64,000 bases of DNA from Williamsia sp. (GCF_016462415.1 NZ_JAEMTF010000002.1:47136-111135); one strand, 5' to 3'. Positions 40,409 to 50,291 are shown, counted from the first letter of the stretch. Notes: generated from the letters alone by a model not told the origin. Translations and numbers: made by a program.

Positions 40409-40957
40409 ATGGCCTCCCCGCGCCGGGCCGATGCCCTCGAGAACCGCGAGCGGATCGTCGCCGCGGCACGCGCGGCGATCGCGGCGTCGGACGAGGTGAA
40501 GCTCAACGCGATCGCCAAGGACGCCGGCGTCGGGCAGGGCACCCTGTACCGCCATTTCCCGACTCGTGAGGATCTGCTCGCCGAGGTCTATCGCGGCGAC
40601 GTCGACGTTCTCGTCGCGGCCGCCCCGATGCTGTTGGCCGACAATCCGCCGGTCGAGGCGCTGGCGCTGTGGTTCGAGCGTGTGGCCGACTACGCGCAGA
40701 TCAAGCGTGGGGTCTTCGCAGCCGTCGAGGCGGGCGTGTGGCGTGCCCTGTCGGCGCACAGCATCGGACCGATCGGGGACGCGGTGTCGGCCCTGCTCGC
40801 TGCCGGTCGCGCGGAGGGCACCATCCGTGCAGACGTGGACGCTCGCGATGTCATCCTGCTGATCGGCTACCTGACACGGCTCGACGACGAGGAGTGGGAG
40901 CCGCGTGCCCGCCACCTGCTCGGCGTCGTTCTCGACGGGCTGCGCACACGGAGTTGA
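40409..40957 (+). CDS. TetR-family transcriptional regulator
   Basis: This 182-residue protein has an N-terminal helix-turn-helix (A-K-D-A-G-V-G-Q-G-T-L-Y-R-H-F-P, about 35-50) and an all-helical ligand domain. The start at ATG 40409 keeps about eight residues before R-A-D-A-L-E-N-R-E-R-I; the frame is open further upstream through the operators. It probably represses itself and the divergent dehydrogenase gene. The ligand cannot be told from sequence. Confidence 0.88.
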   Translation: MASPRRADALENRERIVAAARAAIAASDEVKLNAIAKDAGVGQGTLYRHFPTREDLLAEVYRGDVDVLVAAAPMLLADNPPVEALALWFERVADYAQIKRGVFAAVEAGVWRALSAHSIGPIGDAVSALLAAGRAEGTIRADVDARDVILLIGYLTRLDDEEWEPRARHLLGVVLDGLRTRS

Positions 40958-41016
40958 CCCGATCCACGCCCCGGTCGGTCCGGCGTCGGTTCGTCCCCGT
41001 CGCACGGTCGGCTCGC

Positions 41017-41022
41017 TACCCT
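41017..41022 (+). promoter_or_regulatory. -10 element TACCCT, leaderless start of sirtuin gene
   Basis: TACCCT ends 6 bases before GTG 41029, with no ribosome-binding site. Confidence 0.5.
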
Positions 41023-41028
41023 GGAGTG

Positions 41029-41910
41029 GTGCGCACTCGTAGTCAGTTGGCCTGGGTTCCCGGTGAACCCACCGAGGTCGACCACGACGTCGATGAACGG
41101 GTCGAGCGGGCCCGCACCCTGCTGAACGGACGTCGCGTCGTGGCGATCACCGGCGCAGGCATGTCCACCGATTCCGGGATCCCCGACTACCGCAGCCCCG
41201 ACGCCATCCCCCGCGCCCCGATGACGATCGACATGTTCCTGTCCTCGGCCGACTTTCGCAGGCACTACTGGGCCCGGAACCACCTCGGCTGGCGTCACAT
41301 GGACGCCGCGCTGCCCAATCGCGGACACCTCGCCATCACCGAACTCCAGCGCCAGGGGATGGTCTCCGGCGTGATCACCCAGAACGTCGACATGCTGCAC
41401 ATCAAGGCCGGCAACGCACCGGTCCTCGAACTGCACGGTTGCTACGGCAGGGTCTGCTGCGTCGACTGCGGATGGCAGATCTCCCGCCACCGGCTCGCGA
41501 CCATCCTCGAACCGCTCAACGCGGACTTCTCCGCACGTATCCGTGGTCGGGGCGCGATCGAGGTCGCCCCCGACGCCGACGTCGCCGTGTCCGACACCGG
41601 CGACTTCGCGATGATCGACTGTCCCGAATGCGGCGGCGTCCTCAAACCGGCGATCGTCTATTTCGGCGAGAGTGTTCCGAAAACCACGGTGGCTCGGGGC
41701 TATTCGATGATCGACGACGCCGATGCGGTCCTCGTCCTCGGATCGTCGCTGACGGTGATGTCGGGGCTGCGGTTCGTCCGACACGCGCATCGGACGGGCA
41801 AGACCGTCGTGGTGGTGAACCGGGGCCACACCCGCGGCGACGACATCGCAGATCTCAAGATCGACCACCGCTGCGCCGAGGTCCTCACCCGACTGTCGCA
41901 GCCGCGGTAG
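41029..41910 (+). CDS. Sir2-family NAD-dependent protein deacylase
   Basis: A 293-residue sirtuin that removes acyl groups from lysine using NAD. It shows G-A-G-M-S-T-D-S-G-I-P-D-Y-R near residue 42, T-Q-N-V-D (118-122), catalytic His136 in E-L-H-G, zinc Cys pairs C-V-D-C and C-P-E-C, and G-S-S-L-T-V. The S-T-D-S-G-I variant and a ~40-residue insert between the Cys pairs mark it as a class II/SIRT4-like bacterial form. GTG 41029 (or 41026) follows a -10 hexamer at leaderless distance. Confidence 0.93.
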   Translation: MRTRSQLAWVPGEPTEVDHDVDERVERARTLLNGRRVVAITGAGMSTDSGIPDYRSPDAIPRAPMTIDMFLSSADFRRHYWARNHLGWRHMDAALPNRGHLAITELQRQGMVSGVITQNVDMLHIKAGNAPVLELHGCYGRVCCVDCGWQISRHRLATILEPLNADFSARIRGRGAIEVAPDADVAVSDTGDFAMIDCPECGGVLKPAIVYFGESVPKTTVARGYSMIDDADAVLVLGSSLTVMSGLRFVRHAHRTGKTVVVVNRGHTRGDDIADLKIDHRCAEVLTRLSQPR

Positions 41911-41935
41911 GACCGCCGGCGAGCCGTCGGTCGGG

Positions 41936-43066
41936 TCAGGTGCTCAGGACCAGGTCGTCGGCGTGGACGACCGGACGACGCAGGCCCACCGGCAGGTCAG
42001 AGGTGGACCGGCCGATCATCTCGGCCACCTCGCCGGCCTCGTAGGCGATGACCCCGCGCGCCCGCACGGATCCGTCGGCGCCGACGACGTCGACGACGTC
42101 GCCCCCGGAGAACCGGCCCTCGACGCCGACCACACCGGCCGGTAGCAGGGACTTGCGCCGTGCGATCGCCGCCGCGGCGCCGTCGTCGACGACGATGCGT
42201 CCCCGGGTCTCGGCGGCGTGGCGGACCCAGAAGTTGCGGGCCGACATGCGGGCGTCCCGGGCGGCGAACGCCGTCCCGACGCCCGCGGCGCCCAGTGCGG
42301 CCGCCGCGTCGGATGCCGCGGCCAACAGGACCGGCACACCGGCGTCGGCGGCCAGACGTGCCGCCGACAGCTTCGACGCCATCCCGCCGGTGCCCAGTGC
42401 CCCACCGGATCCCGCGATCACCCCGTCGAGGTCGGCGGCGCCGGCCACCTCGGCGATCATCCGGGCATCACCCTTGCGGGGGTCGCCGTCGTAGAGACCG
42501 GCGACGTCGGACAGCAGGACCAGTGCGTCGGCTCCGGCCAGGTGCGCGACGAGGGCGGCGAGCCGGTCGTTGTCACCGAATCGGATCTCGTCGGTGGCGA
42601 CGGTGTCGTTCTCGTTGACCACGGCCACCGCGCCGAGCGTGCGGAGTCGGTCGAGCGTGCGTTGGGCGTTGGCGTGCTGGGCGCGCATCGAGATGTCGTG
42701 CGCCGTCAGGAGAACCTGGCCGACGGTGCGTCCGTACCTGGCGAACGAGGTTCCCCAGGCGTGTGCCAGCGACAACTGGCCCACGCTCGCGGCGGCCTGT
42801 TTGGTGGCCAGGTCGGTGGGACGCTTCTTCAGTCCCAGCGGCCCGATGCCCGCGCCGATCGCCCCGGACGAGACGACGATGACGTCGGTCCCCGACGCCA
42901 TCCGGGTCTCGAGCGCGTCGGCCAACGCATCGAGGCGGTCGAGATCGAGACCGTCGGAGATGTCGGTCGGCGACGACTTCACCAGCGCCGACGAGCCGAT
43001 CTTGACCACGATGCTGCGTGCGCCCGCGATCTGGGTACGTACCGGGGACCTGAGATCAGCGGTCAT
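41936..43066 (-). CDS. proB: Glutamate 5-kinase
   Basis: ProB begins proline synthesis by phosphorylating glutamate. The 376-residue protein has an amino-acid kinase domain ([23 protein letters not shown]) and a C-terminal PUA domain (about 285-376). It overlaps the end of obgE by 11 bases, the same pairing as Rv2440c-Rv2439c. The Asp/Glu that bind proline for feedback inhibition cannot be judged by eye. Confidence 0.96.
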   Translation of the reverse strand: MTADLRSPVRTQIAGARSIVVKIGSSALVKSSPTDISDGLDLDRLDALADALETRMASGTDVIVVSSGAIGAGIGPLGLKKRPTDLATKQAAASVGQLSLAHAWGTSFARYGRTVGQVLLTAHDISMRAQHANAQRTLDRLRTLGAVAVVNENDTVATDEIRFGDNDRLAALVAHLAGADALVLLSDVAGLYDGDPRKGDARMIAEVAGAADLDGVIAGSGGALGTGGMASKLSAARLAADAGVPVLLAAASDAAAALGAAGVGTAFAARDARMSARNFWVRHAAETRGRIVVDDGAAAAIARRKSLLPAGVVGVEGRFSGGDVVDVVGADGSVRARGVIAYEAGEVAEMIGRSTSDLPVGLRRPVVHADDLVLST

Positions 43067-44597
43067 CGTCGTGCAGGTCGTCGCTCAACCCGTCGTCCGA
43101 CGTCCCGGTGCCGGCGAAGGCCTCCGCGCCGAGATCGACCGGAGCGGAACCGAAGTCGTCGGCATGGTGGCGACGCGCCTTGCGGGCGACCTTGCGGTCG
43201 GCGGCACCGATGCGATCGGGCCGATCGAGTCGGACGTCGCTGCCGCGACCCTGGATGGGCACGTCCTCGCCGCTCGGCACCTGTGGGTCCCAGTCGAAGC
43301 TGACGTCGCCGATGGTCACGGGGGCACCGGCGACCGCGCCCTGCTTGGTCAGTTCGGCCTCGACGCCCAGGCGGCTCAACCGGTCGGCCAGATAGCCGAC
43401 GGCCTCGTCGTTGTCGAACTGCGTCTGCTTGATCCACCGTTCCGGACGCGTTCCGCGGACGATGAATCCGCCCGGCGTCGCCGGATCGCGCACCACCGTG
43501 AAGCCGGTCTCGTCGACCGCCTTCGGGCGGATGACCGCGCGACGTGGGACCGGCGGCGGGTTCTCCGTGCGGTGACGTCGTACGAGCTCGGCCAGCGCGT
43601 AGGTGAGTTCGGTGAGCCCTGCGTGGCTGACCGCCGAGATGGCGAACACCGGCCAGCCGCGCTCTGCTACCTCGGCGGTCACCAGTTCGGCCAGATCGGC
43701 GGCGTCGGGGACGTCGATCTTGTTGAGGATGACCACACGGGGCCGGTCGGCCAGGTCGGTGAGACCATGATCCGACGACAGCGCGGGCGTGTAGGCGGCC
43801 AGCTCGGCTTCGAGTGCGTCGATGTCGGACAACGGATCCCGGCCGGGATCGAGCGTCGCGCAGTCGACGACGTGCGCGAGGACGGCACAGCGCTCGAGGT
43901 GTCGCAGGAATTCGAGGCCGAGGCCCTTGCCCGCGGACGCGCCCGGGATCAGGCCCGGCACGTCGGCGATGGTGAAGATGTCCGAACCGGCGGTCACCAC
44001 ACCGAGGTTGGGAACCAGGGTGGTGAACGGGTAGTCGGCGATCTTCGGCTTGGCCGCCGAGAGCACCGACACCAGCGAGGACTTGCCTGCCGACGGAAAG
44101 CCCACGAGACCGACGTCGGCGACCGACTTCAGTTCCAGGACGAGCTCGTTGACCTCGCCTTCCTCGCCGAGGAGGGCGAACCCGGGCGCCTTGCGGGCAC
44201 GTGACGCCAGCGAGGCGTTGCCGAGCCCACCGCGACCACCGGCCGCCGCGGCGTATGTCGTTCCCGCCCCGACCATGTCGGCGACGATCTTGCCGTCGGC
44301 GTCGAGCACCACCGTGCCGTCGGGCACCGGGAGGATCAGATCGTCGCCGTCCGCGCCGTCGCGGTTGGAACCCGCGCCCGGTCGGCCGTTCTGGGCGCTG
44401 GCGTGCGGCCGGAAGTGGAAATCGAGCAGCGTGTGCACCTGCGGGTCGACCACGAGGGTGACGCTGCCGCCGTTGCCCCCGTTGCCGCCATCGGGTCCGC
44501 CGAGCGGTTTGAACTTCTCACGATGCACCGACGAGCAGCCGTGACCGCCGTTGCCCGCCGTTGCGTGAATGGTCACGCGGTCGACGAATCTCGACAT
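43056..44597 (-). CDS. obgE: GTPase Obg
   Basis: Obg (CgtA) is a ribosome-associated GTPase tied to 50S assembly and the stringent response. The 513 residues comprise the Gly-rich N-terminal Obg fold (1-~158, with [12 protein letters not shown]), the G domain with [15 protein letters not shown] and N-K-I-D, an OCT domain ([12 protein letters not shown]), and a ~75-residue acidic/basic tail. It follows rpmA in the conserved rplU-rpmA-obg order, but a strong terminator lies in between. Confidence 0.97.
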   Translation of the reverse strand: MSRFVDRVTIHATAGNGGHGCSSVHREKFKPLGGPDGGNGGNGGSVTLVVDPQVHTLLDFHFRPHASAQNGRPGAGSNRDGADGDDLILPVPDGTVVLDADGKIVADMVGAGTTYAAAAGGRGGLGNASLASRARKAPGFALLGEEGEVNELVLELKSVADVGLVGFPSAGKSSLVSVLSAAKPKIADYPFTTLVPNLGVVTAGSDIFTIADVPGLIPGASAGKGLGLEFLRHLERCAVLAHVVDCATLDPGRDPLSDIDALEAELAAYTPALSSDHGLTDLADRPRVVILNKIDVPDAADLAELVTAEVAERGWPVFAISAVSHAGLTELTYALAELVRRHRTENPPPVPRRAVIRPKAVDETGFTVVRDPATPGGFIVRGTRPERWIKQTQFDNDEAVGYLADRLSRLGVEAELTKQGAVAGAPVTIGDVSFDWDPQVPSGEDVPIQGRGSDVRLDRPDRIGAADRKVARKARRHHADDFGSAPVDLGAEAFAGTGTSDDGLSDDLHDDDR

Positions 44598-44695
44598 TTC
44601 CCAGCCTTTCTCGGTGATGTGATGGGCGCGTCAGGTGCGGCGGCCCGGTGATGCGGTGTGGAACGGGTGAAACGAGAACAGTGTTCGAAAAGAGA

Positions 44696-44738
44696 CGAGG
44701 GGCGGGCCGGGTGTCGAAAGACCCTGGCCCGCCCCTCG
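44696..44738 (-). terminator. Strong rho-independent terminator after rpmA
   Basis: A perfect 13-bp stem (CGAGGGGCGGGCC with GGCCCGCCCCTCG) is followed on the minus strand by TCTCTTTT. It separates rplU-rpmA from obgE-proB, so obgE must have its own promoter in 44598-44695 or rely on read-through. Confidence 0.8.
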
Positions 44739-44769
44739 CGGAGCTCTCGAGAAATCGAGGCGTCGTGCG

Positions 44770-45036
44770 TCAGACCGCAGCGGTGTCGGCGACGACGATG
44801 TTGATCGTCTTGCGTCCACGCTTCTGGCCGAACTCCACCGCGCCTGCGGACAGGGCGAACAGGGTGTCATCGCCACCGCGTCCGACATTCACGCCCGGGT
44901 GGAAGTGGGTTCCACGCTGACGGACCAGGATCTCGCCTGCGCTGACCACCTGGCCACCGAATCGCTTGACGCCGAGTCGTTGTGCGTTCGAGTCGCGACC
45001 GTTGCGCGAGCTGGACGCACCCTTCTTGTGTGCCAT
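44770..45036 (-). CDS. rpmA: 50S ribosomal protein L27
   Basis: L27 reaches the peptidyl-transferase centre through its N-terminus. The 88 residues begin [16 protein letters not shown], with no cleavable extension. AAGGAG lies 8 bases before the ATG. It follows rplU by 25 bases. Confidence 0.97.
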   Translation of the reverse strand: MAHKKGASSSRNGRDSNAQRLGVKRFGGQVVSAGEILVRQRGTHFHPGVNVGRGGDDTLFALSAGAVEFGQKRGRKTINIVVADTAAV

Positions 45037-45061
45037 GTCTTAACTCCTTCTCGACGTCGCG

Positions 45062-45373
45062 TTACTTGATTCCGGTGACCTTGAGCACCGTCAGCTTCTG
45101 ACGGTGGCCCTGGCGCTTGTGGTACCCGGTCTTGTTCTTGAACTTGTGGATGCGGATCTTCGGGCCCTTGACGTGCTCGACGACCTCACCGGTGACGGCG
45201 GCCTTGGCCAGCGCATCGGAGTCGGTGGTCAGCGTCGAGCCGTCGACGACGAGGGTGACGGGCAGCGGCACCGTGGAGCCGACCGGTCCGTCGATCTTCT
45301 CGACCTTCACCAGGTCGCCTTCAGCGACCTTGTACTGCTTACCGCCGGTCTTGACGATCGCGTACGTTGCCAT
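45062..45373 (-). CDS. rplU: 50S ribosomal protein L21
   Basis: L21 binds 23S rRNA. From ATG 45373 ([16 protein letters not shown]) it is 103 residues, the usual size, with the C-terminal [20 protein letters not shown] motif. AAGAGG lies upstream. It leads the rplU-rpmA transcript. Confidence 0.97.
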   Translation of the reverse strand: MATYAIVKTGGKQYKVAEGDLVKVEKIDGPVGSTVPLPVTLVVDGSTLTTDSDALAKAAVTGEVVEHVKGPKIRIHKFKNKTGYHKRQGHRQKLTVLKVTGIK

Positions 45374-45409
45374 CGGAGCACTACCTCTTACTGTCTGTTG
45401 TCCTGTGCG

Positions 45410-45426
45410 CCCGCAGGGTGTGCGGG
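45410..45426 (-). promoter_or_regulatory. Hairpin in the rplU 5' leader
   Basis: CCCGCA and TGCGGG pair around 5 bases, ending 36 bases before the rplU ATG in the 258-base gap after rne. A second short hairpin (TCGCCT/AGGCGA) lies near 45548-45561. They could serve L21-L27 autoregulation or end rne transcription; no T-run is seen. Confidence 0.35.
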
Positions 45427-45631
45427 GCCGTCTTACGTCGTGTTCACGTCGATCTCGTGGGAGTCCGACCTGCCTGCGGTGAACGAGGGCGTCGTCTCCG
45501 GTGGAGGGACGCGCTGCGCTGGTTTCGGACACAGCGCTACCTTGCTCGCCTGAAGGCGACTAACCGAGGTTACGGGAGTGTCACTCGCCGGGTCAAACCG
45601 TGGTCAGCGCCGTGGTGCGGTGTCGAGCGCC

Positions 45632-48600
45632 TCAGTCCTCCTGGGGCGGACCGGCCGGTCGTCCGGCCGCTCGCCGACGAGGTCGCCGCGTGGCGGCCAC
45701 CACCGGTTCGTCGACCGCTGCCGCGGCACCCACCGTGGTGATCGGTGCGGTGTCAGCGGGAGCGACGGCGGCGACGGTCAGTGACCCGACGGTGCCCGAG
45801 ACGGGTTCGGAGGCCGCCACCGGCGCCGCAGCCGGGCGACGGGCCGCGCGACGACGCTTGCGCGGCGGTGCGGGCTCGTCGGCCGGGGTCTCGACGGATG
45901 GGGTCTCGACGACGGGCTCGCCACCGGCTTCGGGTTCGCTGACCGAGTCCTCGGGAGTCGGATCGGCGACGACCTCGGACGGGGCGTCCGGTGTGTGGAC
46001 GACGGCGGCGACCGCGTCGGTCGCGACCTCCACCGGATCGCTGTCGCGGTCGGGCGCGGTGGGGTCACCCTCGGAGCGGGATGTCGGGTCGGCGGCCGTC
46101 GAGTCCCCGTCGTTGTCCCCCGACGGCTCCTCGCCCTCGGGGTGCGAGGCCATCGCGCGGAACATCGGGTGTTCGGACGGGTTGTGGGCGGGCTTGGCCT
46201 CGGCCGGGGCGTCCGCCTTCTTCTTGCCGCCACGGCGGGAGCGCTTGGAACTCTCCTGACGCGGTGCGTCGTCGCCTCCGCCGGTCACCTCGACCGGATT
46301 GGCATGGACGATGATCCCGCGACCGGAGCAGCAGGTGCAGGTCGACGAGAACGCCTCCAGCAGGCCGGTTCCCAGTCGCTTGCGCGTCATCTGGACCAGC
46401 CCGAGGGAGGTCACCTCCGACACCTGGTGCCGGGTGCGGTCCCGCGACAGGGCCTCGGTCAGACGTCGCAGCACGAGGTCGCGGTTGGATTCGAGCACCA
46501 TGTCGATGAAGTCGACGATGATCATCCCGCCGATGTCGCGCAGACGCATCTGACGGACGATCTCCTCGGCGGCCTCGAGGTTGTTACGGGTGACCGTCTC
46601 CTCGAGGTTTCCACCGGAGCCGGTGAACTTCCCGGTGTTGACGTCGACGACGGTCATCGCCTCGGTGTGCTCGATGATCAGGGTTCCGCCCGACGGCAGC
46701 CACACCTTGCGCTCGAGGGCCTTGGCGAGTTGCTCGTCGATGCGGTGCACGACGAACGCATCGGGCGAGTCCGCGTGCGACTTGGTGAACTTCACGAGAC
46801 GGTCGGCGAGGTCGGGTGCGACCGACTCGACGTACCCGCGGACGTGTTCCCACGCCGAGTCGCCGTCGACGACGAGCTTCTTGAAGTCCTCGTTGAACAG
46901 GTCACGGACGACCTTCACGAGCAGATCCGGCTCTTCGTAGAGCGCCTGCGGGGACGCCCCCTTGGCCTTGCCCGCTCCCGCGGTTGCCTCTTCGATCTGG
47001 GCCCACTGGGCCTTGAGCCGGTCGATGTCGGCGGACAGTTCCTCGGCGCTGACGCCCTCGGACGCCGTACGGATGATCACGCCGGCCTCGGGCGGGACCA
47101 GCTTCGACAGGATCTGCTTGAGTCGTTTGCGTTCGACGTCGGGCAGCTTGCGGCTGATACCGGTCGACGATCCGCCGGGCACGTAGACCAGGTAGCGGCC
47201 GGCGAGGGAGATCTGGGTCGTCAGTCGCGCGCCCTTGTGTCCGACGGGGTCCTTGCTGACCTGCACGACGACCGGGTCGCCGGGCCGCAGCGCCTGCTCG
47301 ATCTTGCGGCTGCCGCCGTCGAGTCCGGCCGCGTCCCAGTTGACCTCACCTGCATAGAGCACACCGTTGCGTCCCCGACCGATGTCGACGAAGGCCGCCT
47401 CCATGCCGGGCAGGACGTTCTGCACCCGGCCGAGGAAGATGTTGCCGACCATCGACGACGAGGTCGACGTGGTGACGAAGTGTTCGACCAGGACACCGTC
47501 CTCGAGGACAGCGACCTGCGTGTAGTCCTCGGTAGGTGCGGTCGTCTCGTCGGCGTCGTCGGACAGACCGACGTTGGCCGAACGCTCCCGCACCACCATG
47601 ACCCGGTCGACCGCCTCGCGACGGGCCAGGAACTCGGACTCGGTGAGGATCGGCGGGCGACGGCGACCGGCGTCGCGACCGTCCCGGCGACGTTGACGCT
47701 TGGCCTCGAGACGGGTGGACCCGGAGATGCCCTGCACCTCGTCGCGATCACGCGAGGAGGAGGACGACGACGAGCGTGACTTGGCCCGCGGCTCGCGCTC
47801 GTGCACGACGGTGTTCGGCGGATCGTCACTCGGCTGGTCGTCCCCGTCGGCGCCGCCCTTGCGGCGGCGACGCCGGCGACGGCGGCGGTTGTTCGCCGAC
47901 GATTCGTCGTCACCGGAATCGTCGGAGTCGTCATCGCGGGAATCGGCGTCATCGGACCCGGCGTCCTTCGTCGACGAGTGATCGCCGTCGGACTTCTCGC
48001 CGTCCGACTTCTCGGCCACTGCGTCCCGACCGGACTTCTGCTCGTCGGGCTTCTCGGCCGCGTCGCCACCGGAGCTGTCGGCGTCGGCATCGGCGTTCTT
48101 GGCGCCCGACCCTCGACGTCCGCCGCCACGGCGACCCGAACGCGGTTCGGTGGTGGTCGAGTCGGACTGCTCGGCGTCGTCGGACGTGGAGGCATCGGTA
48201 CCGGAGTCGTCGGACGAGCCGGCCGACTCATCATCCGAGGAGTCGTCGAGGTCGGAGTTCTGCTCGCCGGCGACCTGGTCGCCGCGCCCACGACCGCGAC
48301 CACGACGTCCGCGACGTCGGCGGCGCGAGCCCGAGGCGGATCCGTCACCGTCGTTGTCGTTGTCGTTCGAGTCGTCGGTGTTCGTGGCCGAGGACTCGGG
48401 CTGGGGCGCCGTGGCGTCCTCGGACGGGGTGGCCTCGTCGACGGTCGCGGCGGGCTTCTCGGCACGCTGTGTGCGTCGACGGGTGCTCGGCTCCGGGGCC
48501 TGCGGCTGCAGGAACAGCGGCCCCTGTGAGGAATCGCCGGCGTCCGCCTTCGTGGTGGGCTCGACGGCCTCGACCGCGGAGAACAACGACGGTGTCGTGG

Positions 48601-48961
48601 GCTCGGAGGCCACGTCGGTCGGTGCTGATGTCGGGCGGGCCGACTCGGCGGGCGCCTCGGGTGCGGGGGTCTCGACCGGCGCAGGGGTGTCCGGGGTGCT
48701 CGACGCCGTGTCGACGTCAGCGGCGGCCGGCTCGGCCAGCCGGTCGCGGACCTGCACCGCGGCGCTGCGGTCGATGCTCGACTGGGGGCTGCGGGCGACG
48801 ATGCCGAGCTCGGCGAGGTGCACGAGCACCTCGCGGCTGGGGATACCGAGTATCCGGGCGAGCGCGTGCACCCTCAGCTTGTGGGGGAACTCCTGCGCCG
48901 GGGTGGCGTCGGCGTTCGAGTCGGTGCTGTTCAAGTCTTCGGACGAGCCATTGTCGGCCAC
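45632..48961 (-). CDS. rne: Ribonuclease E/G
   Basis: RNase E is the main endonuclease for mRNA decay and rRNA processing. The 1109-residue protein has, in order, an IF2-N-like segment (K-L-R-V-H-A-L-A-R-I-L-G-I-P, about 30-70), a ~300-residue acidic/Arg low-complexity region, the S1 and catalytic core (about 460-880; M-V-G-N-I-F-L-G-R-V, V-V-D-V-N-T-G-K-F-T-G), the zinc-link Cys (C-T-C-C-S-G-R-G), and a disordered Pro/Glu tail ending in a basic patch. GTG 48961 has GAGGAG 6 bases upstream. Both flanks being disordered is usual for actinobacterial RNase E. Confidence 0.95.
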   Translation of the reverse strand: MADNGSSEDLNSTDSNADATPAQEFPHKLRVHALARILGIPSREVLVHLAELGIVARSPQSSIDRSAAVQVRDRLAEPAAADVDTASSTPDTPAPVETPAPEAPAESARPTSAPTDVASEPTTPSLFSAVEAVEPTTKADAGDSSQGPLFLQPQAPEPSTRRRTQRAEKPAATVDEATPSEDATAPQPESSATNTDDSNDNDNDGDGSASGSRRRRRGRRGRGRGRGDQVAGEQNSDLDDSSDDESAGSSDDSGTDASTSDDAEQSDSTTTEPRSGRRGGGRRGSGAKNADADADSSGGDAAEKPDEQKSGRDAVAEKSDGEKSDGDHSSTKDAGSDDADSRDDDSDDSGDDESSANNRRRRRRRRRKGGADGDDQPSDDPPNTVVHEREPRAKSRSSSSSSSRDRDEVQGISGSTRLEAKRQRRRDGRDAGRRRPPILTESEFLARREAVDRVMVVRERSANVGLSDDADETTAPTEDYTQVAVLEDGVLVEHFVTTSTSSSMVGNIFLGRVQNVLPGMEAAFVDIGRGRNGVLYAGEVNWDAAGLDGGSRKIEQALRPGDPVVVQVSKDPVGHKGARLTTQISLAGRYLVYVPGGSSTGISRKLPDVERKRLKQILSKLVPPEAGVIIRTASEGVSAEELSADIDRLKAQWAQIEEATAGAGKAKGASPQALYEEPDLLVKVVRDLFNEDFKKLVVDGDSAWEHVRGYVESVAPDLADRLVKFTKSHADSPDAFVVHRIDEQLAKALERKVWLPSGGTLIIEHTEAMTVVDVNTGKFTGSGGNLEETVTRNNLEAAEEIVRQMRLRDIGGMIIVDFIDMVLESNRDLVLRRLTEALSRDRTRHQVSEVTSLGLVQMTRKRLGTGLLEAFSSTCTCCSGRGIIVHANPVEVTGGGDDAPRQESSKRSRRGGKKKADAPAEAKPAHNPSEHPMFRAMASHPEGEEPSGDNDGDSTAADPTSRSEGDPTAPDRDSDPVEVATDAVAAVVHTPDAPSEVVADPTPEDSVSEPEAGGEPVVETPSVETPADEPAPPRKRRRAARRPAAAPVAASEPVSGTVGSLTVAAVAPADTAPITTVGAAAAVDEPVVAATRRPRRRAAGRPAGPPQED

Positions 48962-49023
48962 GTGTTCTCCTCGGCCCCCGGGCGCATCGTCTCGACGCGG
49001 CCTCGCGAGGGCTGTGCTGTGTG

Positions 49024-49043
49024 TCGGACCGCGAGCGGTCCGA
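49024..49043 (-). promoter_or_regulatory. Perfect hairpin in the rne leader
   Basis: TCGGACCG and CGGTCCGA pair around CGAG. It lies just after a TACAAA-like -10 on the minus strand (about 49044-49052), so the rne mRNA may begin almost with this stem, about 60-80 bases before the GTG. Confidence 0.5.
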
Positions 49044-49324
49044 GTTTGTATGGTCTCGCGTCGGCGGACAGCGGTTGTGCCGTGTCCGCGCAACGCATTG
49101 GGCTGATGGCATCACCGGAGTCCGAGCGGTCCACACCGCGCGTGCGTCGTTGTGATCGACACATCGCGTTGTTGTGATCAACGCCAAGCGGGGACCGAGG
49201 GAATTCGGTGGGTCATCGGGTGTCATCACCGACGGTGTCGGCAACGACCCATGCAGTATCCCACACGGGTGTCGCGCGACGGCGCACCACTGCGGTTCAC
49301 CCGCGGTTCGGTTGCCGTCAACGA

Positions 49325-49366
49325 CGGCGGCCCGCCCGGTGCGCGAGCGCACAGGACGGGCCGCCG
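49325..49366 (-). terminator. Hairpin terminator after ndk
   Basis: A 10-bp perfect outer stem (CGGCGGCCCG with CGGGCCGCCG) encloses an inner GTGCGC/GCGCAC stem. No strong T-run follows, so efficiency is uncertain. Confidence 0.55.
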
Positions 49367-49418
49367 AGCGCGCGAACCGGCCGTTTCCGGGGTCGGGTGC
49401 GCTGATGGACGAGGTGGG

Positions 49419-49832
49419 TCAGGACAGGCCGGGGAACCAGAGCGCGATCTCACGCTCGGCCGACTCGGGCGAGTCGGATCCGTGGACCAGGTTGTTCTGC
49501 GTGTTCAGGGCGAGGTCGCCGCGGATCGTGCCGGGGACCGCCTTCTCGACCGGGTCGGTACCGCCGGCGAGTTGCCGGAAAGCGGCGATCGCCCGTGGGC
49601 CCTCGACGACCGCGGCCACCAGTGGCCCGGAGGTGATGAACTCCAGCAGCGACCCGAAGAACGGCTTGTCCTGGTGTTCGGCGTAGTGGCCACGTGCGAC
49701 GTCGTCGCTCACGGTCCGCAGTTCGAGGGCCACCAAGGACAGGCCCTTGCGTTCGATTCGGCTGATGATCTCGCCGACCACTGCCCGGGCTACGCCGTCG
49801 GGCTTGATCAGGATCAGGGTGCGTTCGGTCAC
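49419..49832 (-). CDS. ndk: Nucleoside diphosphate kinase
   Basis: Ndk balances nucleoside triphosphate pools. The 137 residues have the N-terminal [13 protein letters not shown]. The usual active-site N-x-x-H-G-S-D appears as N-N-L-V-H-G-S-D with the phospho-acceptor His. The GTG start is leaderless-type (TACTCT 6 bases upstream). In M. tuberculosis it follows rne in the same order. Confidence 0.96.
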   Translation of the reverse strand: MTERTLILIKPDGVARAVVGEIISRIERKGLSLVALELRTVSDDVARGHYAEHQDKPFFGSLLEFITSGPLVAAVVEGPRAIAAFRQLAGGTDPVEKAVPGTIRGDLALNTQNNLVHGSDSPESAEREIALWFPGLS

Positions 49833-49838
49833 GACGAC

Positions 49839-49844
49839 AGAGTA
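49839..49844 (-). promoter_or_regulatory. -10 element TACTCT, leaderless start of ndk
   Basis: TACTCT ends 6 bases before GTG 49832, with no Shine-Dalgarno. Confidence 0.5.
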
Positions 49845-49874
49845 GCCATGCCCCCGTGCCGAGCCGCGGACGGC

Positions 49875-50291
49875 TCAGTCGCAGTACTTGCCCTCGATGG
49901 CGAAGAAGCCGTAGTTGAACAGGTTCCCCGAGGTGGCGCGGGGGTCGACGACAACCTGCACACATCCGCCCGGGGACTTCAGAGCCTCGGCGACGGTCGC
50001 GTCGAACCGAGCGGCCAGCGCGAGATTCGCGGCACGGTACTGCGCGGGCACCGGGATCGACGCGACGAACTGGGCGAGGTCGATCCGCGACGCACGCACG
50101 GTGAGGTCGTGTGTGGCGGTGTAACCGAACTCCGTCGGCGACACCGGCACCGGCTCACCTGCGGGCAGGACCTCGACCGCACTCGTGTCGGGTTCCACCG
50201 CAGAGGCAGCACCCACGCCCATCGTCGAGATACCCGCCGCGAGTGCGCAGGAGATCACGGCCACGGAGGAACGGGTGCTGAGACGACGCAT
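49875..50291 (-). CDS. Small secreted protein, unknown function
   Basis: This 138-residue protein starts at ATG 50291 with M-R-R-L-S-T-R-S-S, then a hydrophobic stretch and an A-S-A cleavage site near residue 30, so it is exported. The mature part of ~108 residues has two Cys (G-G-C-V-Q-V-V-V and G-K-Y-C-D at the very end) that could form a disulfide. I recognise no family. It is inserted between ndk and the DUF4233 gene, which are adjacent in M. tuberculosis. Confidence 0.7.
   Translation of the reverse strand: MRRLSTRSSVAVISCALAAGISTMGVGAASAVEPDTSAVEVLPAGEPVPVSPTEFGYTATHDLTVRASRIDLAQFVASIPVPAQYRAANLALAARFDATVAEALKSPGGCVQVVVDPRATSGNLFNYGFFAIEGKYCD

Larger units (their letters stand above)
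48962..49418. other. Intergenic region between ndk and rne
   Basis: 457 bases without a convincing gene. It contains the rne promoter and leader, a 5' hairpin (49024-49043), a GTTGTGATC direct repeat at 49149-49157 and 49171-49179 (22 bases apart) and the ndk terminator (49325-49366). Confidence 0.6.
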
